Below are positions 39,501-50,105 of a DNA stretch of 64,000 bases, piece after piece. The stretch's first letter is position 1. Each line of letters begins with the position of its first letter. Source of the stretch: Gorsachius magnificus (lineage: Eukaryota; Chordata; Aves; Pelecaniformes; Ardeidae); contig CM067082.1 in the NCBI GenBank assembly GCA_034008185.1, positions 99,815,311 to 99,879,310 on the forward strand, written 5' to 3'. The position numbers and the translations under genes are program-made. The notes beneath the pieces were generated by a model. It did not search any database and was not told the DNA's origin. It was given only the letters and a program-made list of their open reading frames with translations.

Positions 39501-42400
39501 CTAGATAACCATCTTCTTCCCAGCCATGTTTGTTCTGTGGTCCTCCAATGTAATAACCACAATTGCATTATTTTACCAAAGCATGATAACAGTTTTAGTC
39601 CAGACCATAAATGAGCACACACTAAGACATCAGATCTAAATCAGCCCCTTCTGCTATTCTATTCAGAACCTGAGCTCATGTTCAGCTTTTGTACTGGACC
39701 CTCCCACTGGTCCAGTGGATGGACATGCCCACATTCTCATATCTGAGTCAAGGGAGAAATTTAACAATGCCCTCTTCAGCTCCCAGAGTTTTAATGTTTT
39801 TTTGCTTTTCTTAAAAAGATCACAGACCCATAGTCATTTACAAGGGCAGGTGTCTGTTTATGCAGGCCAGATGCTAGATTTATTTTTTCCCCTCAAACGA
39901 AGGCATTTTAGTGCCAGCTAAATGTAGGACCCATTTGGCAGCTTCATCCAATAATCCACATCAGGTCAGCCAGATTTTAACCTCAGGGATGCTAGGCTAG
40001 CATTTTTTAAGCAACTATATGTAACACCACAGGGCATTGTGCTGTAGATAATGCAGATTAAAACAGCTGAAAGTAATTTGGCACATTATATCGAGATGCT
40101 GCTCATACTTGCAGGAACTGTTGCTTGATGGGAATATTCTTCACTCACCATTATACTTCTCCTTCAACTAACCTGGCCTAATACAGGATTAGCCAGTTTT
40201 GATTAAATCTGAGAGTTTTTCATTGTAAAGTGTCATTTTAGGTACTAATGAGGGAAGGGAATAACGCATCAGTTTCAACAAAGTGTTCAAGATACTAATC
40301 AAGATGAAGCATCTAAATTAATTTTCAAAGTCAACTTTTTAATTTCTAAATAAGTTTCTTTTCACAATTTGTAGCTTAAGAAATGTGAAAACCAAAGCTG
40401 AAATTTTTTAAATTGACATGACTCCTGTTTTCAATGTTTTCATTCCAGGAAATTTTTTAATCCAGTATATACACAAACACACCTGCATGTGCAGACTCAT
40501 ACAAATGTTGCATTCTAATTCACTGTGTTAATAATAAATGTTTTAATGTGGAATTTTCAATTCAAGAGATTCTGAGTACTCATGCAAATGTGTTGAAACT
40601 AAATATTGTATTATACTGGGATTTAGCTACTTTACACTATGCAAGTTAACTCAAATTTTATTATATGGGAATTTCTTAAAGTCACTACAAATACACTCTT
40701 CTGCTCTGCTTAAGAATCCGTATGATCACAAAAGAAAGTTTTCAAAGGCTGTACACCATTCACAGTAACTTCTGTGAATACTTATAAACTCGCATATCTG
40801 GTCATGGTATCTAGTAAATAAGCATGTTCATTATTTTAGATAAGGTCTTCAACAAATGTTTTCAAACACAGGTAGAGCTGCTGTTTATTGTTAAGCTTTG
40901 GCTTCAACACTGCAAAACACTTCTAAAGAGGATGTGGACACATATCCACATGGACAACTTGAAAGGAGGACAGCTGTTGCATCTCAGTAAAGAAAAAGGA
41001 TGTGAATAGAGACATATTTCTTGTTAGGTTTTTAAATTGCTGAGTAAATAATTATTAAGAATATTCTAAATATGCAGGCATTATTAAATAAAACTTACCT
41101 AAGAAATCTGTACAATGAATGTTTCAACCATTTTCTCTCTATACACTTATATCTACATTTTTAAAAATATTCTTGATTTCTTTTATACTGTGCAGTAAAA
41201 TATAAAGCACATTTTCTCTTCACTGTGACTTTTTCAACTGCAAATATTATTTGTAATCAGCTTCAAATGACAAATTAAGAACCAGTAATACTGTAGTTCA
41301 TGTCATTGACTGCCATGTATATAAAACCCCTTTTTTGTTGTAGACTTCCACAGAAGATTCCTTACTGGTATAGAGCAAGTTCTACTTCAAATAGAGTATA
41401 AAGTGTATTTTATGTTCTGGATAATGTGGTTTCAGCCAGCCTGAGAGGGGGAATAGAAACCTCTCTTCATTTGCAGAGCTATGGAGCACCTACCAAACCT
41501 GCACAATTTTCTCCAATTAGACTGGTTCTGAGTGTCTGATTGGCAAACATTTGTTCCCCAAGAAATGTATCACATGCCAAAATCTGAATGGGGATTAGTC
41601 AACATGCCAAGATTTAGTAACTGTCTTCCAAACATGAGATGTTCAACTTGGGCTCCTGCAGCAACTCTCCTTAGTATAGCTCCTAGCAGAGTATCAACCT
41701 ACATGCCCTTCCTACAGTCATCAGCAGAGCTTACGTTGTGAATACGTATTACGCCAGCTTTAGATCTCTATAATTAGGTTTTTTCTTCATTCCCTTCTCC
41801 CTTCTTTTGTATATATTCTTTTTTTACCATGGACACTACAAAGAACTCGGTGTTTACCTAACTCTTTCTATCATAAGCAGTCCTTTGAAATAAATTCTGT
41901 AATTATGCAAGTAGCATCTTTTTTTAAGATCATAGGCTTCAGTCAAATGTTTGAAGCCAAACACAGTATGTTACTGCACTCCAGAGCACATCACAAATAC
42001 ACTGTGATTTCCACTGAGGTCTATACATGTTAATGCTATATAATCATAGGCTCTGTCTAAAAAATCAGGTTTTGGACATAATGTAAGCTGTAATTATCAC
42101 AGGTATGCTTACGACCATGCACTTCAAGGCATCGTGAAATATAAAGAAAAAAAGCAGCTAAAAGAAGAGAATATGAATATCAGACAGTTGAGTACAGATT
42201 GAGAGCAAATAAAAATTCTCAATTTTCAAAAATTCTCTAGTGCAGAAATAACTAGAAGGATTTGGGAAAACCATTTCCTGCCCTGTAAAGAAGAAGAAGA
42301 AAAAAATCCACCTTAATTAGTATGGGATATTAAAAACTAGTTTTTGAAAAGTTAAAATGAGCGCCTGCAGGAAAAACCATTTAGGTGTTTCAGAAGTGAA
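36501..42400. other. AT-rich non-coding stretch, no gene seen
   Basis: A pyrimidine-rich CTTTC/TTCTTT patch occurs near 36.53-36.56 kb. A perfect octamer ATGCAAAT at 40582-40589 is a POU-factor consensus but is expected by chance at this length. No gene or transposon is recognised. Confidence 0.55.
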
Positions 42401-44362
42401 ACTTGTTCGCTGAACTCTGGCTGCTTGGTACACAGCTGGCCTCTGGAACAGGCCTTTTGAACACACTTGTCAGTGGGTGGGAAGGCAGGGAAATGTGGCA
42501 GCTCGGCTACCCCACGCAGCTACCAGCCAGCCACAGGTTGTTGGAAAGCCAGCAAAGCAGGCTTCCTTGTTTCATTTAAGAGTTTCTCTTCACTGGAAAA
42601 TTACTTAACACTAGTAACTGCCACATTCCAGGTCAGAAAACACGCTTAGTGAAATTAGGACCCTATAAAAGGCAAGGAAATTCTGCAAGGATTTCACATC
42701 TCTTGCCCATACAACGATGGTGTTTATACAGCATATGATATAGCTGCTCCTGGTTAGCTGGAAACACTCGTGGCTACCTGTTAAAATATACCAGGTTATT
42801 ACTTTGCATAGTTTTCAGTTTGCAGGAAAGATTGTCACTTTCAAAGGCTATTTCAAATGTATGGGAGAACACTTCTTAAAGACATGTTTAAAAACTATAT
42901 ACATAAATCCTATAAAAACAGCTACTGAAAGGATACTGCTATTTGGCTGATTTCCTATTTGTTATAGTAGGCATTTTCTGCATTAGTTATACACATTATG
43001 TAGAGAGTTTATCATCACCATTTGGAGAGATCTAGCCCATTGTCTGTGATGCTTTTGAAAGATGTTTAATTCCCAACAGTAGGATGATCAAATGATGCAA
43101 AATCATGCAAAACATTACATTCCAGGATATTTCATATCTCTAAATTGAAGCTGTACCTACAAGTTTGATTCCCTGATACCTGAGCACCGTGCTGCTAAAC
43201 ATTAACTTCTACTGTCTGGCTCTATTATATTACCTCCTCCTGTTCTGCTAATTAGACATAAATCTATTAAAACAAACCTATTTCTTTACATAGTTAATCA
43301 TGTTTAAAGGAAGAAGCTAATTTGTTTAAGATTAATATGCAGTTTTTCTTTACATTTTGGCCATTTTTTTTTCAGATGATATAAACTTTTATTTTACTGC
43401 AATTTACAACTGTGTGTCAAAAGAAGATGGATTCTTCAAAGATTCCTTTTAAATTCTAAGTGGCAAATAGAAAGATAGGGAGACTGAGAGTCTAATTCTT
43501 AGTGCAGTATTTGAAGTCATTCCTATTAGGTTGCACTGGGCATCCTGATTGTCTGTTTTTATCTTATAATAAAGTTGACAGAAGGTTGGAGAAATCATGT
43601 GTTATTCTATACCTGTACTGGAAATCAAAGCACAGCAGATTCTTCCACTCTTTTGTTTCAATACCCACAATCACAATCTCTCTTATTTTGAGGCCCAGCT
43701 TCATAATGCTGAGTGCTGACCTGATTAAAGGGGGCTATATTTTTTGTTTATTTTGATCTGTTCATCTTATCTCTGACTTGATCAAATATTTCCAGTGATA
43801 TCCTCCTTCTGCCTGAACATTTTGATGATCACAGACCTCATTTCCTGCCAGAAAGCATACAAACTCTTCTCCTTTGCTGGTCTATTTACGCTATACACAG
43901 TAGTATTTATGGTGGCAGGCTGGGCATATCTGTGGTAATCAGCTGGCTTTGCCTTAACTGAAGAAATAGATAACAGCCCTCCAAACAGCTGCCACAGTAC
44001 ATGTAGCACCTGTCCTAAAATCCCATAGGCTCAGAAAACAGTAGCAAGCACACAGGTATATATTCTATAAACATCCTGATTGTGCATTCAATGGATGTAT
44101 GCCTGTGTTTGTTAATGTCCATCTATCAGTGAGCTGTTCCACAGCTTGCTTCCAAATTTCATTCCTCCTCAGGCATCATTAAGAACCTGGTCTATTTCCC
44201 TGCAACACTGCACACAGGTACCAAGAGCGTTCGTATGCTGCTACATTATGTGACGCACAGAAGACTCAGCTGGGGGAGCTGACTGCACAGCTGGAATCAG
44301 GATTTGCTTTTCCCACAGGGATAAGATGACTTGAGTTACAATAGGTTTTGGTGTGGTTTTGG

Positions 44363-44403
44363 TTTTTTTTTTTAATTTTTTGGAGATTTTTTTTTTTTTT
44401 TTT
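44363..44403. repeat. Interrupted T-rich tract
   Basis: Two long T runs are separated by AA and GGAGA. It is simple low-complexity sequence. Confidence 0.8.
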
Positions 44404-45768
44404 AAACAGAGTTCTGAATAATTTTCCATCTTTGTCTGCTTCCAGTACCTAGACATCAGAGTGTCATATATCTAGGTCACATGCAGGACACAAAAAAGTG
44501 CCTTCCTCGTGAAGATTACTAGCATCTGTTAGGGGATATGTAGATTCTCATGGGACAGGAATAATTTGCTGGTGATGAAAAGCTGGAAGGAATCCTGGGA
44601 AACTACGTATGATGTTTCATGGCCTGATCTTTACTGTACAGGGTAAAAGGTAGAGTGTAATTACATGACAATATACACATCAATTCTAAGGGATTCCAGT
44701 GGCATAGAAATTATTAATAATGCTTTCATATTGTTGGAAAATTTTTCAGTATTTTACACATGCTAATAAAACCAAGTCTCCTTAAATTCATTTGAAATAA
44801 ACAGTTATTATATGCAGCTTAAAGATGAGAACCTGGGACATGTAAGTCACAGTCTCCTATTGTTCAGGGTCATAAAATTACTTGAGCATTTTTTCTTCCA
44901 TCTTTCACTTTGAACAAAACAGATTTCCTTATAAATAATCTAGTCTAAAAGTAAAAGCTAAGTAATTAGGGAAAGGGGTTGTTTTTGGTTTTTTTTAATG
45001 GGTTGATGGGAAGACAAATTTGCCAAAACAAGTCAAGGAAAACAAAAAGCACAAATATTACTTAGTTTTCCCACTAACACTAGGAAAAGCTTGTGAGGTA
45101 CTAATAGCTACTGATTAATTGACTATAACTTACTGTTGAATCAAATCTGCAATAGTCCTGCTGTCCAGAACATCTTGCCAGCTAACGTAGGTAAAACTGT
45201 ACAACTCCCAGCAGCAGGTGTTTAATAAAAGATCAGATGATCTCTGTTCTGCCAGGTTTTGGGATGCCAGGCTTTTCAACCTCTGGCCCCAAAGGTATCA
45301 CTGCAACAATTTTAATTACTGATAATTTACTGGAGCTCAAGTGAAACATAGCCTCTTGGACTGTTTATTCAATAAAAATAAAAGACAAGCTCATTTACAA
45401 AACCGATGTAATGGAGAATTTCTCCTAAGGAGAAATCCCCCTGCCTAAACTTTATGATTCCGGATCTCCATCTGAGAGAATTCTAAATGCATTTCCTGCA
45501 GGGATGACTGACTTGGGCATTCCAGGTGGCAAGGATTTTAGGGTACCTTTCTTTGTTGGAGATTACCACATCTATTTTTAGTCATTAATCCCAAAAATAG
45601 TACATTAATAGCATTTCATTCTTTGCATGTAGAATAACCTTCTGTGATTTACTGAGCTATTTCAAAAGCTCAAAGTAGAGTTGGGTGGGTATTTGTAAAA
45701 CTTGGGACAGTAAAAATTATTAGTGATTTTAAGCCAAACTGAACAAATAATTTTGTCATCATAAATGG

Positions 45769-45800
45769 AAAAAAAAAAAACCAAAAAACAAAAACCCAAA
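45769..45800. repeat. A-rich tract with AAAAAC units
   Basis: A homopolymeric A run grades into imperfect AAAAC/AAACCC units. It is low complexity, with no evident insert attached. Confidence 0.75.
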
Positions 45801-47304
45801 CCTAAATTTCAGTTTTGGACTGATTGAACATTTATAGAAAGTTATTCTACATATCTTTGAGAAAATGACTTTATGCTTCTAATCTGATGCAGACAAGAAA
45901 CTTGGGTCTTCTTAAATCCCTATGAGTGAGGGTATTTTGGGGGATGGGAGAAAAACAAGGGAGAGGAATAAAAAAATGAGGGTTTTTTTTAGTCTTGCAA
46001 TTTAAATGACACAAAATTTGGAGAAATCTATCTCATTCCTACTTGAAGAAATCCTTTTTTTTTTAAAATATAACAACTTCAGCAGGACAGTTTCTAAGAA
46101 AATCATACGTGCATACTCCGTAGAAGACTCATTTGTTTCCTACAATATACTGGGGCAGAGTCTTGCGCTTGTTCCTAAAGCAGGAAAAGATGGATTTTAA
46201 ATCTGTTTTCAACATCCCACTTAAGTATTCAAATCACCGGGCAAAGGACGTGAAGGGAACACAATTTCCTCCTCTCCTATTTTGTGAAGGGCATCCATTC
46301 TCAAAAGTATGGTTCAGCTGAACTAAAAATAACAGTAATTATTTGGCCATATAGCACTAGATGGGAGTGTTTGCTCTTTAGTGAGGATGACAGACCTGAT
46401 TTCGATTTTCCTGTAGGTTCACACAAGTCTCAAATTTCCAGGTAAAATTTCTCTATTGAACAATTCCATATGAACATGTATGTGGGGAACACTCCGTCCC
46501 TCTATCCCTGTTTCTTCTCTCAAAGAGGGAAGCATGATGCAATGGAAAAGAGAACGTGGGGGGCAACAAAGGAACACATATTCTTGTTGACATGTTAGTG
46601 TTAGGAGTGTGATCAGGAAAAAAAAAAAACATCCTGTTAAAAAAAGGCTATTAGGAGTTGGTTTATGATTTATACTAACTTCTATGGCATTTGACACTTA
46701 GAGGTTTCAAAATGTAAAGAAAGGTAAATATGAGCACGGACTAATTTCAGCATGTTTTGGTCCCCTGTTAGGCTCATTCAGTGCAGAGCATAAAAACGAA
46801 CAGGATAGAAGATGTTGGTGATGCCTGATATTCTCCCACATGCAATTAAATCATGTCTTTGTGAAAGCTATTACAATAATGTACATAGATAATTTATATA
46901 AGGATGGATTTAATTAGATTTCAACATCTTTTAATAAAGTCTAGCAACTAGGAGGATGGGGTAAAAACCAGTACAGTGTAACCACAAGCTAATCCCCTGT
47001 GAAGCACACAGTTTTAGGACCAGTCTCCAATTACTGCACAAACTTAATTAAGTTCCTACCAAAACTGGTCTCTCTAGTTTACATTCCATTTTCAAAATAT
47101 GTTATATTATTTAAAGAATTGTAGGAACTATAAATAAATTCTCTGTGCAGAAGCATTTAGACAATAGATGCATTCTGCCATTCTTAAAAGCTCCAGAAAA
47201 TCCATAAAAGAGATAAAACAGATTTTATTTATTAATTATTCCATCTATTAATTAAACTTACTTGATCAGTCACACTGCAGTTCAGATCTTCTAAGTGACA
47301 TTAC

Positions 47305-47345
47305 AGAGAGAAGAGAAGAGCAGAGCAGAGCAGAGAAGAGAAGAG
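47305..47345. repeat. GAGAA/GAGCA pentamer microsatellite
   Basis: About eight 5-base units alternate between AGAGA- and GCAGA-type pentamers, making a pure purine/C strand. It lies at the left edge of the GC-rich island. Decayed CR1 tails can look similar, but no CR1 body is attached here. Confidence 0.85.
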
Positions 47346-47412
47346 TTGAACTCTAAAAGTTTTACCCCACAGCTGAAGCACGTTTGGTATCCCATATAAA
47401 CACACCCAATGG

Positions 47413-47790
47413 ATGTGCTTAACAGAGGAGCTGCTCAGCTTGGTTTCAGTGGGAAAAGGGGATATGACAGTGATAGCACTACTGGACTATTTTTACAACT
47501 TGGAAGAGTCGTTTGCCTGGATGTCCTTTAGGCACATATCCAAATGTTCTAGGTCTGAAAATGACCAACCTTTCCACCACACCAGTGTCACCTCCTCTCA
47601 CTTACTATTCATAGCCTGTCTTATTTCGATGATGGTCTATGGGCACCACCCATTGCAACCTATGTCTCTGTTTACACTTTGGCTTTCCTCCAGGCTGCAG
47701 CTGCTGAAATCATCCCCTCTCACACTCGCCAACTTTGTGTCCAGACAGATCAAGTCCCTGGTCCTCCTCATTGTGGGAACATATGGATGA
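47413..47790 (+). other. Unassigned 125-codon open frame at edge of GC-rich island
   Basis: A true ATG opens a frame of 125 codons that ends in TGA. The predicted protein is rich in Leu, Ser and His, and contains two hydrophobic stretches, roughly residues 62-75 (LLFIACLISMMVYG) and the C-terminal LVLLIVGTYG. I recognise no family. There is no Kozak-like context worth noting. It lies between the pentamer repeat and the CpG-rich block, about 350 bp upstream of the TATA-like box on the same strand. At this composition a frame of this length is not strong evidence of coding, and chance is the leading alternative. Confidence 0.12.
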
Positions 47791-47849
47791 TCTAGCACAG
47801 AGCGGACAGCTAATAGGGAGGACTCTGGGCTACAGGGTTGTTTTCTGCC

Positions 47850-48185
47850 ATGGCCTGAGAGAAGAGTAACAGCATGGGGTTTGTCCTTGGGAGCCGAGTG
47901 GCAGAGGACGCGTCAGGCAGGCCCAGCAGCTGTGCCCAGGGCATGGCCCCCAAGGGCAGGGACAGCCCCGGGGCCTCCTGGGCACAGGGCCTGCCTCGGG
48001 GCCAGCACCCCAAGGGCCGACCTCCAAAGGAGGCTGCGCGGAGGGGCGTCGGGCGGGGCTGCGCATGGGGGGCCCCGTCACCCCCATGTCACAGTGCCAG
48101 CGCCCGGCAACGCAGCAGTCACAATGCCCCGGGAGGGGATAAAAGGGGGCATCCTCCCCTGTCCCGCTGCCAGAGGTGGCCTGGG
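47850..48185 (+). promoter_or_regulatory. Small CpG island with TATA-like box: candidate promoter
   Basis: Composition jumps to roughly two-thirds G+C. I count 18 CpG dinucleotides in 47881-48180, against one or two in comparable lengths of the flanks. CpG retention in an otherwise CpG-poor desert implies an unmethylated promoter-like region in the germ line, or very recent arrival of GC-rich DNA. Inside are a TATA-like box (48139-48145), two GTCACARTGCC words 30 bp apart (48088 and 48118), and a GGCAAC word at 48106-48111 resembling half of an RFX X-box. The arrangement suggests plus-strand transcription starting near 48165-48175. Which gene it would serve is unknown. Confidence 0.4.
48139..48145 (+). 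promoter_or_regulatory. TATA-like box
   Basis: ATAAAAG sits inside GGGGATAAAAGGGGG, in a GC-rich setting, which makes a chance occurrence less likely than in the AT-rich flanks. It lies at the downstream edge of the CpG-dense block. A start site about 25-30 bp downstream would fall near 48170. No transcript evidence is available. Confidence 0.35.
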
Positions 48186-48682
48186 TGAAGCCCAAAGACA
48201 TCCAAGAGGAAAACCTTGAGGAGTCACTGGAATTCCTTGGAGGGCGCTGAGGGAGGAAGACCGGAGCCTGGACGAGGCTGCTGGAGGTTCTCTGCTGCAA
48301 GGCCAGCTCCCAGCAGAGCCACACTGCAAGCTCATCTGATGGATGGAAATCCTGCTTCAGCCTTTGGGAGACAGACGCAAGCCCCTCAGAAGATGAGAAG
48401 AACCGCCAAGCCCTGGAGGTGCCCCAGGTTATCATCAGGCCTTTTCAGCTGGAGAGCAGCGGCAAGACCAAGGGAATGCCTTCTGGTGGGGCACTGCAGT
48501 ACTCACTGTCCTCCTCCTCTGTGGAGCCAGGGGCAGCAGCCGTAAGAAATTGGAAGCAGAGATGTTGCCAGGGATGCCAGTGCTTTGGAGCACCCACTGG
48601 CGCCCTGCCAGGCACGGCAAGGCTTCTTGCCCCCCAAGGTGGATCAGGCCAGGGGCCTTTGGCCACTCTCACAAGCCCCTGA
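48143..48682 (+). pseudogene. Possible decayed coding segment, one internal stop
   Basis: One frame stays open for 180 codons apart from a single TGA at 48248-48250, ending in TGA at 48680-48682. The part before the stop reads PKDIQEENLEESLEFLGGR, an acidic, helix-like stretch. The part after contains TRLLEVLCC and later ALEVPQVIIRPFQLES. This is more protein-like than the other frames, but I match it to no family with confidence. The helical, Leu/Glu-rich texture recalls HEAT-type proteins such as the maestro-like (MROH) families expanded in birds; that is a guess. The frame lacks an ATG close to the candidate start site. Low stop frequency in GC-rich DNA alone could produce it. Confidence 0.2.
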
Positions 48683-48860
48683 GATGACTCCAGGTAGAGT
48701 GAGCCTAGGGCGGCTGCTGGGGCACCTCCGGGGAGGCGTGACCAGGCGGTGGGAGGAGGAGGAGGAGGAGGCCGGTCTTGCTCACCTGCTCAGGGACTAG
48801 CCGATCGCCAGCGCCAGCTGGGGTCAGGAAGGAATTTTCCCCCGGGGCAGATTGGCACTG

Positions 48861-49330
48861 GGCCCCGGGGGTTGTTTGCCTTCCTCTGCAGCACTGAGCA
48901 GGACCGCTTTTGGCAGGGCTCCTCCGCTCCCTTCTGGCTGCCTTACTGCCTGCTGCTCATGCGCCACGAAGATGGCCTCTCGTGTCCTGCAGCTGGGGGA
49001 GGAAGGCTTTTTTTTCCCCCCACGCCGGCCTAGCAAGCGGCCCTGGGGGGTTTTTTGCCTTCCTCTGCAGCACTCAGCACGGCCCCTTGCCAGGCCTCCC
49101 CTTTTGGGCCATTTTGGCTGGGGGCCTGCTGCTCCTGCTCCACGCAGGTGGCCCTCGTGCCCCGCATCCGGGGGGAGGAAGCTTTCGAGAGCCCCAGGGT
49201 GGGCCCCAGGAGGGCCCCCGGGCCTTGCTGCTTGTCCTCTGTAGCATTGAGCACGGCCCCTTCTTGTCAGGGCCCCCCCGGGGCCCTTGCGGCTCCCTTC
49301 TTGCCCCCGCCCTGGCGCCTCCAGGCGCCA
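48861..49330. repeat. Triplicated GC-rich unit of about 175 bp
   Basis: Three diverged tandem units begin at about 48861, 49039 and 49213 (spacing 178 and 174). Each opens with a GGCCCYGGGG-like motif, then a TTTGCCTTCCTCTGCAG-like tract, then CACTGAGCA/CACTCAGCACGG/CATTGAGCACGG. The first two continue through a CTGCCTGCTGCTC-like segment and GGGGGAGGAAGGCTTT/GGGGGAGGAAGCTTTC. The third unit loses similarity after about 110 bp. All frames are open for long distances because of composition; the 317-codon frame across the array (48910-49863) is not evidence of a gene. It is neither CR1 nor the LTR family seen elsewhere. Confidence 0.75.
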
Positions 49331-49671
49331 CGCCTGCCCTGGCGCTCTCTGCCTCTCCGGCCCACTGCAAGTTTGGAGCGGGAGCCAGCTCTGCTTTTCC
49401 CTGGGCTCCTCCTTCTCCCCAGGGGTTCATGCTTCTTGTACAAAACAGCAGCCTGCGCTTGCACAAGGGCTCCAGGCTTGCTGCACCATTAGGAGCTGCC
49501 TCTTTTCAGCTCTCCCTGCTGCATGCAATACAAGTGCAGGACAGGCACGAGAGCGCTTTTCATGCATCACTGGTCAAGAAGCACAGCGGAGAAAGTTTTG
49601 GAAGGCAAAAAGTGCACTTGTCATCAAGAAATGTCATACTTTGGAAAATTCATCACAGTACCATACAGCTG
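49331..49671. other. Right part of GC-rich island, unassigned
   Basis: G+C content declines gradually from here to the CTT repeat. Several pyrimidine tracts ending in CAG resemble splice acceptors, but no exon of known type is recognised. Confidence 0.35.
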
Positions 49672-49720
49672 CTCTTCTTCTTCTTCCTCTTCTTCTTCAT
49701 CTTCTTCTTATTATTATTCT
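49672..49720. repeat. CTT trinucleotide microsatellite grading into ATT
   Basis: An interrupted run of CTT units is followed by TTA units at its right end. It would encode poly-Ser or poly-Leu/Phe in the chance frames crossing it. It is likely length-variable between individuals. Confidence 0.9.
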
Positions 49721-50105
49721 TTTGTGTGGTCGGTATAAATCCTCATTCTTCAAGTTCCCACTGTTCAGGAAACAGGGACTGCTTGGCCTGTAGTCCTGCT
49801 GCCACTGGCCATGGCTCTGGGGCTTTCCCTTGCCAGGCTGCAAGGGATGCTTTTTCAGGCTAAACTGAAGGTGGCGTCAGCCTGATCCTGACTGCACATC
49901 TGCATTGTGTTAATGCTTGTGAGCATCAGCTCTGAAACAGTCAGAAAAATAACATAGAATAACAAAAAATAAAACCCTGTTTCTGCTTGTAATCTTTGTG
50001 ATTTGTGATTTGTGTCCTTGAAAGTGGTTTTGGAGCTGAAGAAATCCTGGCATTTCAGGTAAATAGTGGTCTCATCCTTATTCATCTCATCCTGTGTGCA
50101 GGGAA
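49721..50105. other. Spacer between GC-rich island and CR1
   Basis: Composition returns to the AT-rich background after about 49.87 kb. Nothing is recognised. Confidence 0.5.

Larger units (their letters stand above)
42401..47304. other. Mostly AT-rich non-coding stretch, no gene seen
   Basis: Composition is slightly richer in G+C around 42.40-42.60 kb without an explicable feature. A perfect 8-bp inverted repeat with a 3-base loop lies at 45418-45436. No gene is recognised. Confidence 0.55.

Noticed and set aside
40582..40589. Perfect ATGCAAAT octamer
   Set aside because: An 8-base word is expected by chance in an AT-rich 64-kb window, and no partner motifs cluster around it.
47830..48435. 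201-codon minus-strand frame through the CpG island
   Set aside because: The CpG-dense sequence is depleted of stops on both strands. The peptide is Arg/Pro/Gly-rich without a recognisable fold, and the TATA-like box favours the plus strand.
48910..49863. 317-codon open frame, the longest in the window
   Set aside because: It crosses the triplicated GC-rich units and a CTT microsatellite. Several frames on both strands are open over the same bases, as expected where stops are rare. The peptide is low-complexity Ala/Gly/Pro/Leu with no domain.
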